Assembly (NCBI RefSeq): GCF_051401765.1
Contig: NW_027480423.1
Span: forward strand, 17,236,001 to 17,300,000
Origin: Calliopsis andreniformis
Lineage: Eukaryota > Arthropoda > Insecta > Hymenoptera > Andrenidae
Direction of reading: 5' to 3'
DNA: 64,000 nt
Shown: in pieces, positions 39,301 to 53,216 of the stretch
Layout: each line of letters starts with the position of its first letter
How positions within the stretch are numbered: the stretch's first letter is position 1
Position numbers and translations under genes: made by a program
Notes under the pieces: generated by a model
Seen by the model: only the letters and a program-made list of their open reading frames with translations
What the model was told of the DNA's origin: nothing
The model's database searches: none

Positions 39301-40959
39301 GTATTTTATGCTTCTGGCGTTGACTTCTAAGGCCGTAGCTATTAGCTGTGGTGAAGCAACGCCATACAGTGACGTCTAGGTTGCCCGGAACGTAGAAATG
39401 ACCATTACTTTCACAATGTTTGCAATTATTCACTTTATAGAATGGAAAAACTGTTGTACTTATATCGTATTTTATCCTTCTGACGTCGACTTCTTAGGCC
39501 CCAACTATTCCATCTGGTGGAACAACGCCCTATGGTGAAGCCTAGGTTGCCCGGGACGTAGAAATGACCATAACCTTCACACTGGAAGCAATTATTCGTT
39601 TTATACATGGAAAAGCTGTTCTATTTATTTTGTATGTTATGCTTCGGGCGTTGACTTCTAAGGCCCTAACTAAACGATCTGTTGGAGCAACACCCTAGAG
39701 TGAAGCCTCGGTTGCCCGGAACGTAGAAATGACCATAACTTTCACACTGGCAGCAATTATTCATGCTATACGATGGAAAAGCTGTTGTATTTATATCGTA
39801 TTTTATGCTGCTGGCGTTGACTTCTTAGGCCCTAACTATTCCATCTGGTGGAGCAAGGCCCTAGGGTGAGGCCTAGGTTGCCCGGAACATAGAAATGACC
39901 ATTACCTTGACACTGGTTGCAATTATTCCTGTTATACGATGGAAAAAGTGTTGCATCTTTATTGTATTTCATGGATCTGGCGTTGACTTGTTAGGCCCCA
40001 ACTATTCGATCTGGTGGAGCAACGTCCTAGAGTGAAGCCTAGGTTGCCCGGAACGTACAAATGACCATGACATTCACACTGGTTACCATTATTCGTTATA
40101 TACGATGGAAAAGCTGTTGTATTTATATCGTATTTTATGCTTCTGGCGCTGACTCCTTAGACCCTAACTATTCCATCTGGTGGAACAACGCCCTAGGGTG
40201 AAGCCTAGGTTGCTGGGAACTTAGAAATGACCATAACTTTCACACTGTTAGCAATTATTCGTTTTATACGATGGAAAAGCTGTAGTATTTATATCGTATT
40301 TTATGCTTCTGGCGTTGACTTCTTCGGCCCTAACTATTCCATCTGGTGGAACAACGCCCTGGAGTGAAGCCTAGGTTGCCCGGAACGTGGAAATGACCAT
40401 AACTTTCACACTGGTAGCAATTATTCGTCTTATACATGGAAAAACTGTTCCATTTATTTTGTATTTTATGCATCTGGCGCTGACTTCTAAGGCCCTACAT
40501 ATTCGATCTGGCGGAGCAACACCCTACAGCGAAGCCTAGGTTGCTCTGAACGTAGAAATGACCATTACCTTCACACTGTTTGCAATGATTCATTTTATAC
40601 GATGGCAAAGCTGTTGTATTTATATTGTATTTTATGCTTCTGGCGGTGACTTCTTAGGCCCCAACTATTCCATCTGGTGGAACAACGACCTATGGTGAAG
40701 CCTAGGTTGCCCGGGACGTAGAAATGCCCATAACTTTCACCCTGGAAGCAATTATTCGTTTTATACATGGAAAAGCTGTTCTATTTATTTTGTATGTTAT
40801 GCTTCGCGCGTTGACTTCTAAGGCCCTAGCTATTCGATCTGGTGGAGCAACGCCCTAGAGTGAAACCTAGGTTACCCGGAACGTAGAAATGACCAGTACT
40901 TTCACACTGTTTGCAATTAATCTTGTTATACGATGGAAAAACTGTTGTATTTTTATTGC
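33329..40959. repeat. 46-monomer super-unit S, copy 2 (7631 bp)
   Basis: Offset 7631 from copy 1 throughout. It begins in ATTTTATTCTTCTGG, preceded by TTTATTGC instead of TATATCGT, which marks the join. Rare variants reproduced include GGACCAAACTATT, CCCTACGGTG, TTGCGCGG, TAAAGACC, TACATCGTATT, GGATTTTATAC and TTTATACATGG. Confidence 0.92.
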
Positions 40960-43519
40960 ATTTTATTCTTCTGGCGTTTACTTCTAAGGACCTAACTATT
41001 CGATCTGGTGGAGCAACGCCCTAGAGTGAATACTAGGTTGCTCGGAATGTAGAAATGACCATAACTTTCACACTGGTTGCAAGTATTCGTTTTATACGAT
41101 GGAAACGCTGTTGTATTTATATTGTACTTTATGCCTCTGGCGTTGACTTCTAAGGCCATAGCTATTAGATGTGGTGGAGCAACGACCTAGAGTGACGCCT
41201 AGGGTGCTCGGAACGTAGAAATGTCCATTACTTTGACACTGGTTGCAATTATTCGTTTTATACGATGGAAAAGCTGTTGTATTTATATCGTATTTTATGC
41301 TTCTGGCGTTTACTTCTAAGGACCAAACTATTCGATCTGGTGGAGCCACGCCCTAGAGTGAATCCTAGGTTGCTCGGAATGTAGAAATGACCATAACCTT
41401 CACACTAGTTGCAATTATTCGTTTTAGACGATGGAAACGCTGTTGTATTTATATTGTACTTTATGCCTCTGGCGTTGACTTCTAAGGCACTAACTATTCT
41501 ATCTGGTGGAGCAACGCCCTATGGTGAAGCCTAGCTTGCTCGGAAAGTAGAAATGACCATAAGTTTCATACTGGTTGCAATTATTCGTTTTATACGATGG
41601 AAACACTGTTGTATTTTTATTGTATTTTATGCTTCGGGCGTTGACTTCTAAGGCCCTAACCATTCAATCTGTTGGAGCAACGCCCTAGGGTGAAGCCTAA
41701 CTTGCACGAAAAGTAGAAATGACCATAAGTTTCATACTGGTTGCAATTATTCGTTTTATACGATGGAAAAACTGTTGTATTTATATTGTATTTTATGCTT
41801 CTGGCGTTGACTTCTAAGGCCCTAGCTATTCGACCTAGTGGAGCAACGCCCTAGAGTGAAGCCTAGGTTGCCCGGAAAGGAGAAATGACCATCACTTTGA
41901 AACTGGTTGCAATTAATCTTGTTATACGATGGAAAAACTGTTGTATTTTTATTGCATTTTATGCTTCTGGCGTTCACTTCTTAGGCCCTAACTATTCGAT
42001 CTGGTGGAACAACAGCCTAGGGTGAAGCCTAGCTTGCCCGGAACGTAGAAATGACCATTACTTTCACACTGTTTGCAATTATTCCTTTTATACGATGGAA
42101 AGGCTGTTGTATTTATATCGTATTTTATGCTACTGGCGTTTACTTCTAAGGACCTAACTATTCGATCCGGTGGAGCAACGCCCTAGAGTGAATCCTAGGT
42201 TGCTCGGAATGTAGAAATGACCATTACTTTCACACTGTTTGCAATTATTCCTTTTAGACGATGGAAAAGCTGTTGTATTTATATCGTATTTTATGCTGCT
42301 GTTGTTTACTTCTAAGGACCTAACTATTCGATCTGGTGGAGCAACGCCCTAGAGTGAATTCTAGGTTGCTCGGAATGTAGAAATGACCATTGCTTTCACA
42401 CTTGCTGCAATTATTCGTTTTATACGATGGAAACGCTGTTGTATTTATATCGTATTTTATGCTTCTGGCGTTTACTTCTAAGGACCTAACTATTCGATCT
42501 GGTGGAGCAACGCCCTAGAGTGAATCCTAGGTTGCTCGGAATGTAGAAATGACCATAACTTTCACACTGGTTGCAATTATTCGTTTTAGACGATGGAAAC
42601 GCTGTTGTATTTATATTGTACTTTATGCTTCTGGCGTTCACTTCTTAGGCCCTAACTATTCGATCTGGTGGAGCAACGCCCTAGAGTGAAGCCTAGGTTG
42701 CCCGGAACGTAGAAATGACCATAGCTTTTACACTGGTTGCTATTATTCGTTTTATACGATGAAAAAACTGTTACATTTATATTGCATTTTATGCTTCTGG
42801 CGTTGACTTCTTAGGCCCTAACTCTTCAATCTGGTGGAACAACGCCCTAGAGTGAAGCATAGGTAGCCTGGAACGTAGAACTGACCATCACTTTCACACG
42901 GGTTGCAATTATTCCTGTTATAGGATGGAAAGACTGTTGTATTTTTATTGTATTTTATACTTCAGGCTATGACTTCTGAGGCCGTAGCTATTCGATGTGG
43001 TGGAAGAACGCCATAGAGTGAGGCCTAGGTTGCCCGGAACGAAGAAATGACCATAAGTTTCATACTGGTTGCAATTATTCGTTTTATACGATGGAAAAAC
43101 TGTTGTATTTATATTGTATTTTATGCTTCTGGCGTTCACTTCTTAGGCCCTAACTATTCGATCTGGTGGAACAACGCCCTAGGGTGAAGCCTAGGTTGCC
43201 CGGAACGTAGAAATGAATATAGCTTTTACACTGGTAGCAATTATTCGTTTTATACAATGGAAAAACTGTTCTATTTATTTTGTATTTTATGCTTCGGGCG
43301 TTGACTTCTAAGGCCCTAACTGCTTGATCTGGTGGAGCAACGCCCTAGAGTGAAGCCTAGGTTGGCCGGAACGTAGAAATGACCATAACTTTCACACTGG
43401 TTGCTATTATTCGTTTTATACGATGGAAAAACTGTTATATTTATATTGTACTTTATTCTTCTGGCGTTGACTTCTTAGGCCCTATCTATTCGATCTGGTG
43501 GAACAACGCCGTAGAGTTA

Positions 43520-44017
43520 AGCCTAGGTTGCCCGGAACGTAGAAATGACCATTCTTTTCACACTGTTTGCAATTATTCCTTTTATACGATGGAAAAGCTG
43601 TTGTATTTATATCGTATTTTATGCTTCTGGCGTTGACTTCTAAGGACCTAACCATTCGATCTGGTGGAGCAACGCCCTAGAGTGAAGCCTAGGTTGCCCG
43701 GAACGTAGAAATGACCATAACTTTCACACTGGTTGCTATTATTCGTTTTATACGATCGAAAAACTGTTGCATCTTTATCGTATTTTATGCTTCTGGCGTT
43801 GACTTCTTAGGCGGTAACTATTCGATCTGGAGGAGCAACGCCCTCGAGTGAAACCTGGGCTGCCCGGAACGTAGAAATGACCATAACTTTTACACTGGTA
43901 GCAATTATTCGTTTTATACAATGGAAAAACTGTTCTATTTATTTTGAATTTAATGCTTCGGGCGTTGACTTCTAAGGCCCTAACTGTTTGAACGGGTGGA
44001 GCGACGCCCTAGAGTGA
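43520..44017. repeat. 3-monomer insertion in super-unit copy 3
   Basis: About 498 bp absent from the corresponding point in copies 1 and 2 (about 29431 and 37062). It includes unusual variants: ATTCTTTTCACACTG, ACGATCGAAAAACTG, CTTAGGCGGTAAC, GGAGGAGCAACGCCCTCGAG and AACGGGTGGAGCGACG. Afterwards the sequence rejoins at GGTTGCTCGGAATG. An exact whole-monomer gain. Confidence 0.8.
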
Positions 44018-46847
44018 AGCCTAGGTTGCTCGGAATGTAGAAATGACCATAACTTTCACACTGGTTGCAATTATTCGTTTTATACGATGGAAACGCTGTT
44101 GTATTTATATTGTATTTTATGCCTCTGGCGTTGACTTCTAAGGCCGTAGCTATTAGATGTTGTGGAGCAACGCCCTAGAGTGAAGCCTACGGTGCTCGGA
44201 ACGTAGAAATGACCATTACTTTCACACTGGTTGCAATTATTCGTTTTGTACGATGGAAAAGCAGTTGTATTTATATCGTATTTTATGCTTCTGGCGTTGA
44301 CTTCTTAGGCCGTAACTATGCGGTCTGGTGGAGCAACGCCCTGGAGTGAAACCTAGGTTGCCGGAACGTAGAATTGGCCATCACTTTCAAACTGGTTGCA
44401 ATTATTCCTGTTATATGATGGAAACACTGTTGCATTTTTTTTGCATTTTATGGTTCGGGCGTTGACTTCTAAGGCCCTAACCATTCAATCTGTTGGAGCA
44501 ACGCCCTAGGGTGAAGCCTAGGTTGCTCGGAAAGTAGAAATGTCCGTAAGTTTCATACTGGTTGTAATTATTCGTTTTATGCGATGGAAAAACTGTTGTA
44601 TTTATATTGTATTTTATGCTTCTGGCGTTGACTTCTAAGGCACTACCTATTCGATCTGGTGGAGCAACGTCCTAGAGTGAAGCCTAGGTTGCCCGGAACG
44701 TAGAATTGGGCATCACTTTCAAACTGGTTGCAATTATTCCTGTTACATGATGGAAACACTGTTGTATATTTATTGCAATTTATGCTTCGGGCCTTGACTT
44801 CTAATGCCCTAACTATTCAATGTGTTGGTGCAACGCCCTAGGGTGAAGCCTAGGTTGTACGGAAAGTAGAAATGACCATAAGTTTCATACTGGTTGCAAT
44901 TATTCGTTTTATACGATGGAAAAACTGTTGTATTTATATTGTATTTTATGCTTCTGGCGTTGACTTCTAAGGCCCTAGCTGTTCGATCTAGTGGAGCAAC
45001 GCCCTAGATTGACGCCTAGGGTGCCCGGAAAGTTGAAATGACCATTACTTTCACACTGGTTGCAATTATTCGTTTTATACGATGGAAAAGCGGTTGTATT
45101 TATATCGTATTTTATGCTTCTGGCGTTGGCTTCTTAGGCCGTAACTATTCGGTCTGGTGGAGCAATGCCCTGGAGTGAAACCTAGGTTGCCCGGAACGTA
45201 GAATTGGCCATCACTTTCAAACTGGTTGCAATTATTCCAGTTATATGATTGAAACACTGTTGTATTTTTTTTGCATTTTATGGTTCGGGCGTTGACTTCT
45301 AAGGCCCTAACTATTCAATCTGTTTGAGCAACGCCCTAGGGTGAAGCCTAGGTTGCTAGGAAAGTAGAAATGACCATAAGTTTCATACTGGTTGCAATTA
45401 TTCGTTTTATACGATGGAAAATCTGTTGTATTTATATTGTATTTTATGCTTCTGGCGTTGACTTCTAAGGCACTAACTATTCGATCTGGTGGATCAACGC
45501 CCTAGAGTAAAGCCTAGATTCCCCGGAAGGTAGAATTGGCCATCACTTTCAAACTGGTTGCAATTATTCGTTTTATACGATGGAAAAACTGTTGTATTTA
45601 TATTGTATTTTATGCTTCTGGCGCTGACTTCTAAGGCACTAACTATTCGACCTGGTGGAACAACGGCCAAGGGTGAAGCCTAGGTTGCCCGGAACGTAGA
45701 AATGACCATAACTTTTACACTGGTAGCAATTATTCGTTTTATACAATGGAAAAACTGTTCTATTTATTTTGTATTTAATGCTTCGGGCGTTGAATCCTAA
45801 TGCCCTAACTGTTTGATCTGGTGGAGCAACGCCCTAGAGTGAAGCCTAGGTTGCCCGGAACGTAGAAATGACCATAACTTTTACACTGGTAGCAATTAGT
45901 CATGCTATACGATGGAAAATCAGTTGCATTTTTATTGTATTTTATGCTTCTGGCGTTAGCTTCTAAGGATGTAGCTTTTAGCTGCGGTGTAGCAACGCCG
46001 TAGAGTGACGCCTAGGTTGCCCGGCACGTAGAAATGACCATTACTTTCACAATGTTTGCAATTATTCATTCTATACGATGGTAATCTGTTGTACTTATAT
46101 TGCATTTTATTCTTCTGGCGTCGACTTCTTAGGCCCTAACTATTCGATCCGGTGGAGCAGCTCATCAGAGTTAAGCCTAGGATGCCCGAAACGTCGAAAT
46201 GATCATTAAATTCGCACTGGTTGCAATTAGTCATGCTATAAGATGGAAAAACTGTTGCATTTTTATTGTATTTTATGCTTCTGGCGTTGACTTCTAAGGC
46301 CGTAGCTATTAGCTGTGGTGAAGCAACGCCATACAGTGACGTCTAGGTTGCCCGGAACGTAGAAATGACCATTACTTTCACAATGTTTGCAATTATTCAC
46401 TTTATAGAATGGAAAAACTGTTGTACTTATATCGTATTTTATGCTTCTGACGTCGACTTCTTAGGCCCCAACTATTCCATCTGGTGGAACAACGCCCTAT
46501 GGTGAAGCCTAGGTTGCCCGGGACGTAGAAATGACCATAACCTTCACACTGGAAGCAATTATTCGTTTTATACATGGAAAAGCTGTTCTATTTATTTTGT
46601 ATGTTATGCTTCGGGCGTTGACTTCTAAGGCCCTAACTAAACGATCTGTTGGAGCAACACCCTAGAGTGAAGCCTCGGTTGCCCGGAACGTAGAAATGAC
46701 CATAACTTTCACACTGGCAGCAATTATTCATGCTATACGATGGAAAAGCTGTTGTATTTATATCGTATTTTATGCTGCTGGCGTTGACTTCTTAGGCCCT
46801 AACTATTCCATCTGGTGGAGCAACGCCCTAGGGTGAGGCCTAGGTTG

Positions 46848-48106
46848 CCCGGGACGTAGAAATGCCCATAACTTTCACCCTGGAAGCAATTAATCGTTTT
46901 ATACATGGAAAAGCTGTTCTATTTATTTTGTATGTTATGCTTCGCGCGTTGACTTCTAAGGCCCTAGCTATTCGATCTGGTGGAGCAACGCCCTAGAGTG
47001 AAACCTAGGTTACCCGGAACGTAGAAATGACCAGTACTTTCACACTGTTTGCAGTTATTCCTGTTGTACGATGGAAAAACTGTTGCATCTTTATTGTATT
47101 TCATGCTTCTGGCGTTGACTTCTAAGCCCCTAACTATTCGATCTGGTGGAGTAACGCCCTAGGGTGACGCCTAGGTTGCCCGGAACGTAGAAATGACCAT
47201 AACTTTCACACTGGTTGCCATTATTCGTTTTATACGATGGAAAATCTGTTATATCTATATCGTATTTTATGCTTGTGGCGTTGAAATCTTAGGCTCCAAC
47301 TATTCCATCTGGTGGAACAACGCCCTATGGTGAAGCCTAGGTTGCCCGGAACGTAGAAATGATCATAACTTTCACACTGGAAACAATTATTCGTTTTATA
47401 CATGGAACAGCTGTTCTATTTATTTTGTATTTTATGTTTCGGGCGTTGACTTCTAAGGCCCTAACTATTGGATCGGGTGGAGCAACAGCCTACAGTGAAG
47501 CCTAGGTTGCTTGGAACGTGGAAATGACCAACTCTTTGACACTGGTAGCAATTATTCGTTTTATACATGGAAAATCTGTTCTATTTATTTTGTATTTTAT
47601 GCTTCGGGCGCTGACGTCTAAGGCCCTACCTATTCGATCTGGCGGAGCAACACCCTACAGTGAAGCCTAGGTTGCTCGGAACGTAGGAATGACCATTACC
47701 TTCACACTGTTTGCAATAATTCATTTTATACGATGGCAAAGCTGTTGTATTTATATTGTATTTTATGCTTCTGGCGTTGACTTCTTAGGCCCTAACTATT
47801 TAACCTGGTGGAGCACCGCCCTAGAGTGAAGAGTAGATTGCCCGGAACGTAGAACATACCATTACCTTCACACTGGTTGCAATTATTCCTGTTATACGAT
47901 GGAAAAACTGTTGCATCTTTAATGTGTTTTATGCTTTCGGCGTTGACTTCTAAGGCCCTACCTATCCGATCTGTCGGAGCAACGCCCTCGAGTGAAGCCT
48001 AGGTTGCCCGGAACGTAGAAATGACCATAACTTCACACTGGTTGCTATTATTCGTCTTATACGATGAAAAAACTGTTATATTTATATTGCATTTTATGCT
48101 TCTGGC
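46848..48106. repeat. Inserted or exchanged segment in super-unit copy 3
   Basis: At 46848 the copy leaves the copy-2 order and runs CCCGGGACGTAG, AATGCCCATAAC, CACCCTGGAAGC, then CAGTACTTTCAC and GTTGTACG. 46848-47190 is repeated at 48835-49177 (offset 1987, about 12 monomers minus 5 bp). 47796-48106, with TTTAACCTGG, GAAGAGTAG and GAACATACC, is repeated at 52438-52748. It holds several 1-bp-deleted ATACATGG monomers. Confidence 0.75.
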
Positions 48107-49039
48107 GTTGACTTGTTAGGCCCCAACTATTCGATCTGGTGGAGCAACGTCCTAGAGTGAAGCCTAGGTTGCCCGGAACGTACAAATGACCATGACATTC
48201 ACACTGGTTACCATTATTCGTTTTATACGATGGAAAAGCTGTTGTATTTATATCGTATTTTATGCTTCTGGCGCTGACTCCTTAGACCCTAACTATTCCA
48301 TCTGGTGGAACAACGCCCTAGGGTGAAGCCTAGGTTGCTGGGAACTTAGAAATGACCATAACTTTCACACTGTTAGCAATTATTCGTTTTATACGATGGA
48401 AAAGCTGTAGTATTTATATCGTATTTTATGCTTCTGGCGTTGACTTCTTCGGCCCTAACTATTCCATCTGGTGGAACAACGCCCTGGAGTGAAGCCTAGG
48501 TTGCCCGGAACGTGGAAATGACCATAACTTTCACTCTGGTAGCAATTATTCGTTTTATACATGGAAAAACTGTTCCATTTATTTTGTATTTTATGCATCT
48601 GGCGCTGACTTCTAAGGCCCTACATATTCGATCTGGCGGAGCAACTCCCTACAGCGAAGCCTAGGTTGCTCTGAACGTAGAAATGACCATTACCTTCACA
48701 CTGTTTGCAATGATTCATTTTATACGATGGCAAAGCTGTTGTATTTATATTGTATTTTATGCTTCTGGCGGTGACTTCTTAGGCCCCAACTATTCCATCT
48801 GGTGGAACAACGACCTATGGTGAAGCCTAGGTTGCCCGGGACGTAGAAATGCCCATAACTTTCACCCTGGAAGCAATTATTCGTTTTATACATGGAAAAG
48901 CTGTTCTATTTATTTTGTATGTTATGCTTCGCGCGTTGACTTCTAAGGCCCTAGCTATTCGATCTGGTGGAGCAACGCCCTAGAGTGAAACCTAGGTTAC
49001 CCGGAACGTAGAAATGACCAGTACTTTCACACTGTTTGC

Positions 49040-50729
49040 AGTTATTCCTGTTGTACGATGGAAAAACTGTTGCATCTTTATTGTATTTCATGCTTCTGGC
49101 GTTGACTTCTAAGGCCCTAACTATTCGATCTGGTGGAGTAACGCCCTAGGGTGACGCCTAGGTTACCCGGAACGTAGAAATGACCATAACCTTCACACTG
49201 TTTTCAATTATTCGTTTTATACGATGAAAAAACTGTAATATTTATATTGCATTTTATGCTTCTGGCGTTGACTTCTTAGGCCCTAACTATTCGATCTGGT
49301 GGAGCAACGCCCTCGAGTGATGCCTAGGTTGCCCGGAACGTAGAAATGACCATAACTTCTCACTGGTTGCTATTATTCGTTTTATACGATGAAAAAACTG
49401 TAATATTTATATTGCATTTTATGCTTCTGGCGTTGACTTTTTAGGCCCTAACTATTCGATCTGGTGGAAGAACGCCCTAGAGTGTAGCCTGCGATGCCCG
49501 GAACGTAGAAATGATCATTACCTTCACGCTTGTTGCAATTATTCCTGTTATACGATGAAAAAACTGTTGTATTTTTATTGCATTTTTTCCTTCAGGCGTT
49601 GACTTCTAAGGCCGTAGCTATTCGATGTGGTGGAGCAACGCCCTAGAGTGACGTCTAGGTTGCCCGGAACGTAGAAATGACCATTACTTTCACAATGTTT
49701 GCAATTATTCACTTTATACAATGGAAAAACTGTTGTACTTATATAGTATTTTATTCTCCTGCCGTTGACTTCTTAGGCCCTGTCTGTTCGATATGGTGGC
49801 ACAGCGCCCTAGAATGAAGCCTGGGTTGCCCGGAACGTAGAAATGACCATTACTTTCACACTGTTTGCAAGTATACATTATATACGATGGAAACGCTGTT
49901 GCATTTATATTGTATTTTATGCTTCTGGGGTTGACTTCTTAGGCCCTAACTGTTCCATCTGGTGGAACAACGCACTAGGGTGAAGCCAAGGTTGCCCGGA
50001 ACGTAGTAATGTCCATAACTTTCACTCTGGTAGCAATTATTCGTTTTATACAATGGAAAAACTGTTCTATTTATTTTGCATTTTATGCTTCGGGCGTTGA
50101 CTTCATAGGCCCTAACTATTTGATCTGGTGGAGCAACGCCCTAGAGTGAAACCTAGGTTACACGGAACGTAGAAATGACCTGTACTTTCACACTGGTTGC
50201 AGTTATTCGTTTTATACAATGCAAAAACTGTTCTATTTATTTTGCATTTTATGCTTCGGGCGTTGACTTCTAAGGCCCCAACTATTCGATCTGGTGGAGC
50301 AACGCCCTAGAGGGTAGCCTAGGTTGCCCGGAACGTAGAAATGACCATAACTTTCACACTGGATACCATTATTCGTTTTATACGATGGAAAAGTTGTTGT
50401 ATTTATATCGTATTTTATGCTTCTGGCGTTGACTTCTAAGGCCCTAACTATTCCATCTGGTGGAACAACGCCCTAGAGTGAAGCCTAGATTGCCCTGATC
50501 GTAGAAATGATCATAACCTTCACACAGGTTGCAATTATTCGTTTTATACGATTGAAGGACTGTTGTATTTATTTTGTATTTTATGCTTCTGGCGTTGAAT
50601 TCCAAGGCCCTAACACTTCGGCCTGGTGGAGCAATGCCTCAGAGTTAAGTCTAGGATGCCCGAAACGTCGAAATGATCGTTACTTTCACACTGGTTGCAA
50701 TTATTCATGCTATACGATTGAAGAACTGT
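49040..50729. repeat. Diverged mosaic monomers
   Basis: About ten monomers with many individual changes and no clear internal block. Examples are AACTGTAATATTTATATTGC in two adjacent monomers (about 49230 and 49397), AACTTCTCACTGG with a 1-bp loss, GTAGCCTGCGATGCCC, CATTTTTTCCTTCAGG and GGTTGCACGG-like changes. This is the most heterogeneous stretch of the window, with no sign of recent homogenisation beyond that pair. Confidence 0.75.
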
Positions 50730-51752
50730 TGCATTTTTATTGTATTTTCTGCTTCTGTATTTGAATTCTAAGGTCCTAGCTATTCGATCTGGTGGGGCAA
50801 CGCCTCAGAGTTAAGCCTAGGTTGCTCGGAACGTAGAAATGACCATTACCTTCACACTGTTTGCAATAATTCATTTTATACGATGGCAAAGCTGTTGTGT
50901 TTATATTGTATTTTATGCTTCTGGCGGTGACTTCTAAGGCCCTATCTCTTCGATTTGGTGGAGCAACGCCTCAGAGTTAAGCCTAGGATGCCCGAAACGT
51001 CGAAATGGTCATTACTTTCGCACTGGTTGCAATTAGTCATGCTATACGATGGAAAATCAGTTGCATTTTTATTGTATTTTATGCTTCTGGCGTTAGCTTC
51101 TAAGGATGTAGCTTTTAGCTGCGGTGGAGCAACGCCGTAGAGTGACGCCTAGGTTGCCCGGCACGTAGAAATGACCATTACTTTCACAATTTTTGCAATT
51201 ATTCGTTTTATACGATGGTAATCTGTTGTACTTATATTGCATTTTATTCTTCTGGAGTCGACTTCTTAGGCCCTAACTATTCGATCCGGTGGAGCAGAGC
51301 CTCAGAGTTATGCCTAGGATGCCCGAAACGTCGAAATGATCATTACATTCGCACTGGTTGCAATTAGTCATGCTATAAGATGGAATAACTGTTGCATTTT
51401 TATTGTATTTTATGCTTCTGGCGTTGACTTCTAAGGCCGTAGCTATTAGCTGTGGTGAAGCAACGCCCTACAGTGACGTCTAGGTTGCCCGGAACGTAGA
51501 AATGACCATTACTTTCACAATGTTTGCAATTATTCACTTTATACAATGGAAAAACTGTTGTACTTATATCGTATTTTATGCTTCTGACGTCGACTTCTTA
51601 GGCCCCAACTATTCCATCTGGTGGAACAACGCCCTATGGTGAAGCCTAGGTTGCCCGGGACGTAGAAATGACCATAACTTTCACACTGGAAGCAATTATT
51701 CGTTTTATACATGGAAAAGCTGTTCTATTTATTTTGTATGTTATGCTTCGGG
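50730..51752. repeat. 15-monomer-offset duplicated block, copy 1
   Basis: Matches 53217-54239 at offset 2487 (15 monomers minus 3 bp). Shared markers are TTTGAATTCTAAGG, GGGGCAACGCCTCAGAG, CGATTTGGTGG, CGAAATGGTCATTAC, GTTAGCTTCTAAGGATG and GTCGACTTCTTAGG. The second half also matches the super-unit S interior (for example about 31330-32020). Confidence 0.8.
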
Positions 51753-53216
51753 CGTTGACTTCTAAGGCCCTAACTAAACGATCTGTTGGAGCAACACCCT
51801 AGAGTGAAGCCTCGGTTGCCCGGAACGTAGAAATGACCATAACTTTCACACTGGCAGCAATTATTCATGCTATACGATGGAAAAGCTGTTGTATTTATAT
51901 CGTATTTTATGCTGCTGGCGTTGACTTCTTAGGCCCTAACTATTCCATCTGGTGGAGCAACGCCCTAGGGTTAGGCCTAGGTTGCCCGGAACATAGAAAT
52001 GACCGTTACCTTCACACTGGTTGCAATTATTCCTGTTATACGATGGAAAAAGTGTTGCATCTTTATTGTATTTTATGGATCTGGCGTTGACTTGTTAGGC
52101 CCCAACTATTCGATCTGGTGGAGCAACGTCCTAGAGTGAAGCCTAGGTTGCCCGGAACGTACAAATGACCATGACATTCACACTGGTTACCATTATTCGT
52201 TTTATACGATGGAAAAGCTGTTGTATTTATATCGTATTTTATGCTTCTGGCGCTGACTTCTTAGACCCTAACTATTCCATCTGGTGGAACAACGCCCTAG
52301 GGTGAAGCCTAGGTTGCTGGGATCTTAGAAATGACCATAACTTTCACACTGTTAGCAATTATTCGTTTTATACGATGGAAAAGCTGTAGTATTTATATCG
52401 TATTTTATGCTTCTGGCGTTGACTTCTTAGGCCCTAACTATTTAACCTGGTGGAGCACCGCCCTAGAGTGAAGAGTAGGTTGCCCGGAACGTAGAACATA
52501 CCATTACCTTCACACTGGTTGCAATTATTCCTGTTATACGATGGAAAAACTGTTGCATCTTTAATGTGTTTTATGCTTTCGGCGTTGACTTCTAAGGCCC
52601 TACCTATCCGATCTGTCGGAGCAACGCCCTCGAGTGAAGCCTAGGTTGCCCGGAACGTAGAAATGACCATAACTTCACACTGGTTGCTATTATTCGTCTT
52701 ATACGATGAAAAAACTGTTATATTTATATTGCATTTTATGCTTCTGGCGTTGACTTGTAAGGCCCTAGCTATACGATCAGGTGGAGCAACGGCCTAGAGT
52801 GAAGCCTAGGTTGCCCGGAACGTAGAAATGACCATAACTTTCACACTGGTTGCCATTATTCGTTTTATACGATGGAAAAGCTGTTGTATTTATATCGTAT
52901 TTTATGCTTCTGGCGTCGACTTCTAAGGCCCTAACTATTCCATCTGTTGGAGGAACGGCCTAGGGTGAAGCCTAGGTTGCTCGGAAAGTAGAAATGACCA
53001 TAAGCTTCATACTGGTTGCAATTATTCGTTTTATACAATGGAAAAGCTGTTGTATTAGTATTGTATTTTATGCGTCTGGCGTTGACTTCTAAGGCCCTAA
53101 CTATTCCATCTGGTGGAACAACGCCCTAGAGTGAAGCCTAGATTGCCCGGAACGTAGAAATGATCATAACCTTCACACAGGTTGCAATTATTCGTTTTAT
53201 ACGATTGAAAGACTGT
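51753..53216. repeat. Partial super-unit S copy plus mosaic monomers
   Basis: To about 52430 the order follows super-unit S (CTAAACGATCTGTTGG, CACACTGGCAGC, AAAAAGTGTTGC, GGATCTGGCG, GTACAAATGACCATG, GGATCTTAG). 52438-52748 repeats 47796-48106. The rest (52749-53216) has private variants such as ATACGATCAGG, GTTGGAGGAACGG and TATTAGTATTG. Confidence 0.75.

Larger units (their letters stand above)
40960..49039. repeat. 46-monomer super-unit S, copy 3, rearranged (about 8.1 kb)
   Basis: Starts at the same join as copy 2. The offset to copy 2 is 7631 at first, then 6469 from about 42541 (net loss of 7 monomers, removing one H2 unit and adding others). It becomes 6967 after a 3-monomer insertion at about 43520-44017, then about 8125 from 48107 after extra material at 46848-48106. 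It carries point differences absent between copies 1 and 2 (GGAGCCACG, ATAACCTTCACACTAG, AATGAATATAG), so it is older or less homogenised. Confidence 0.82.
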
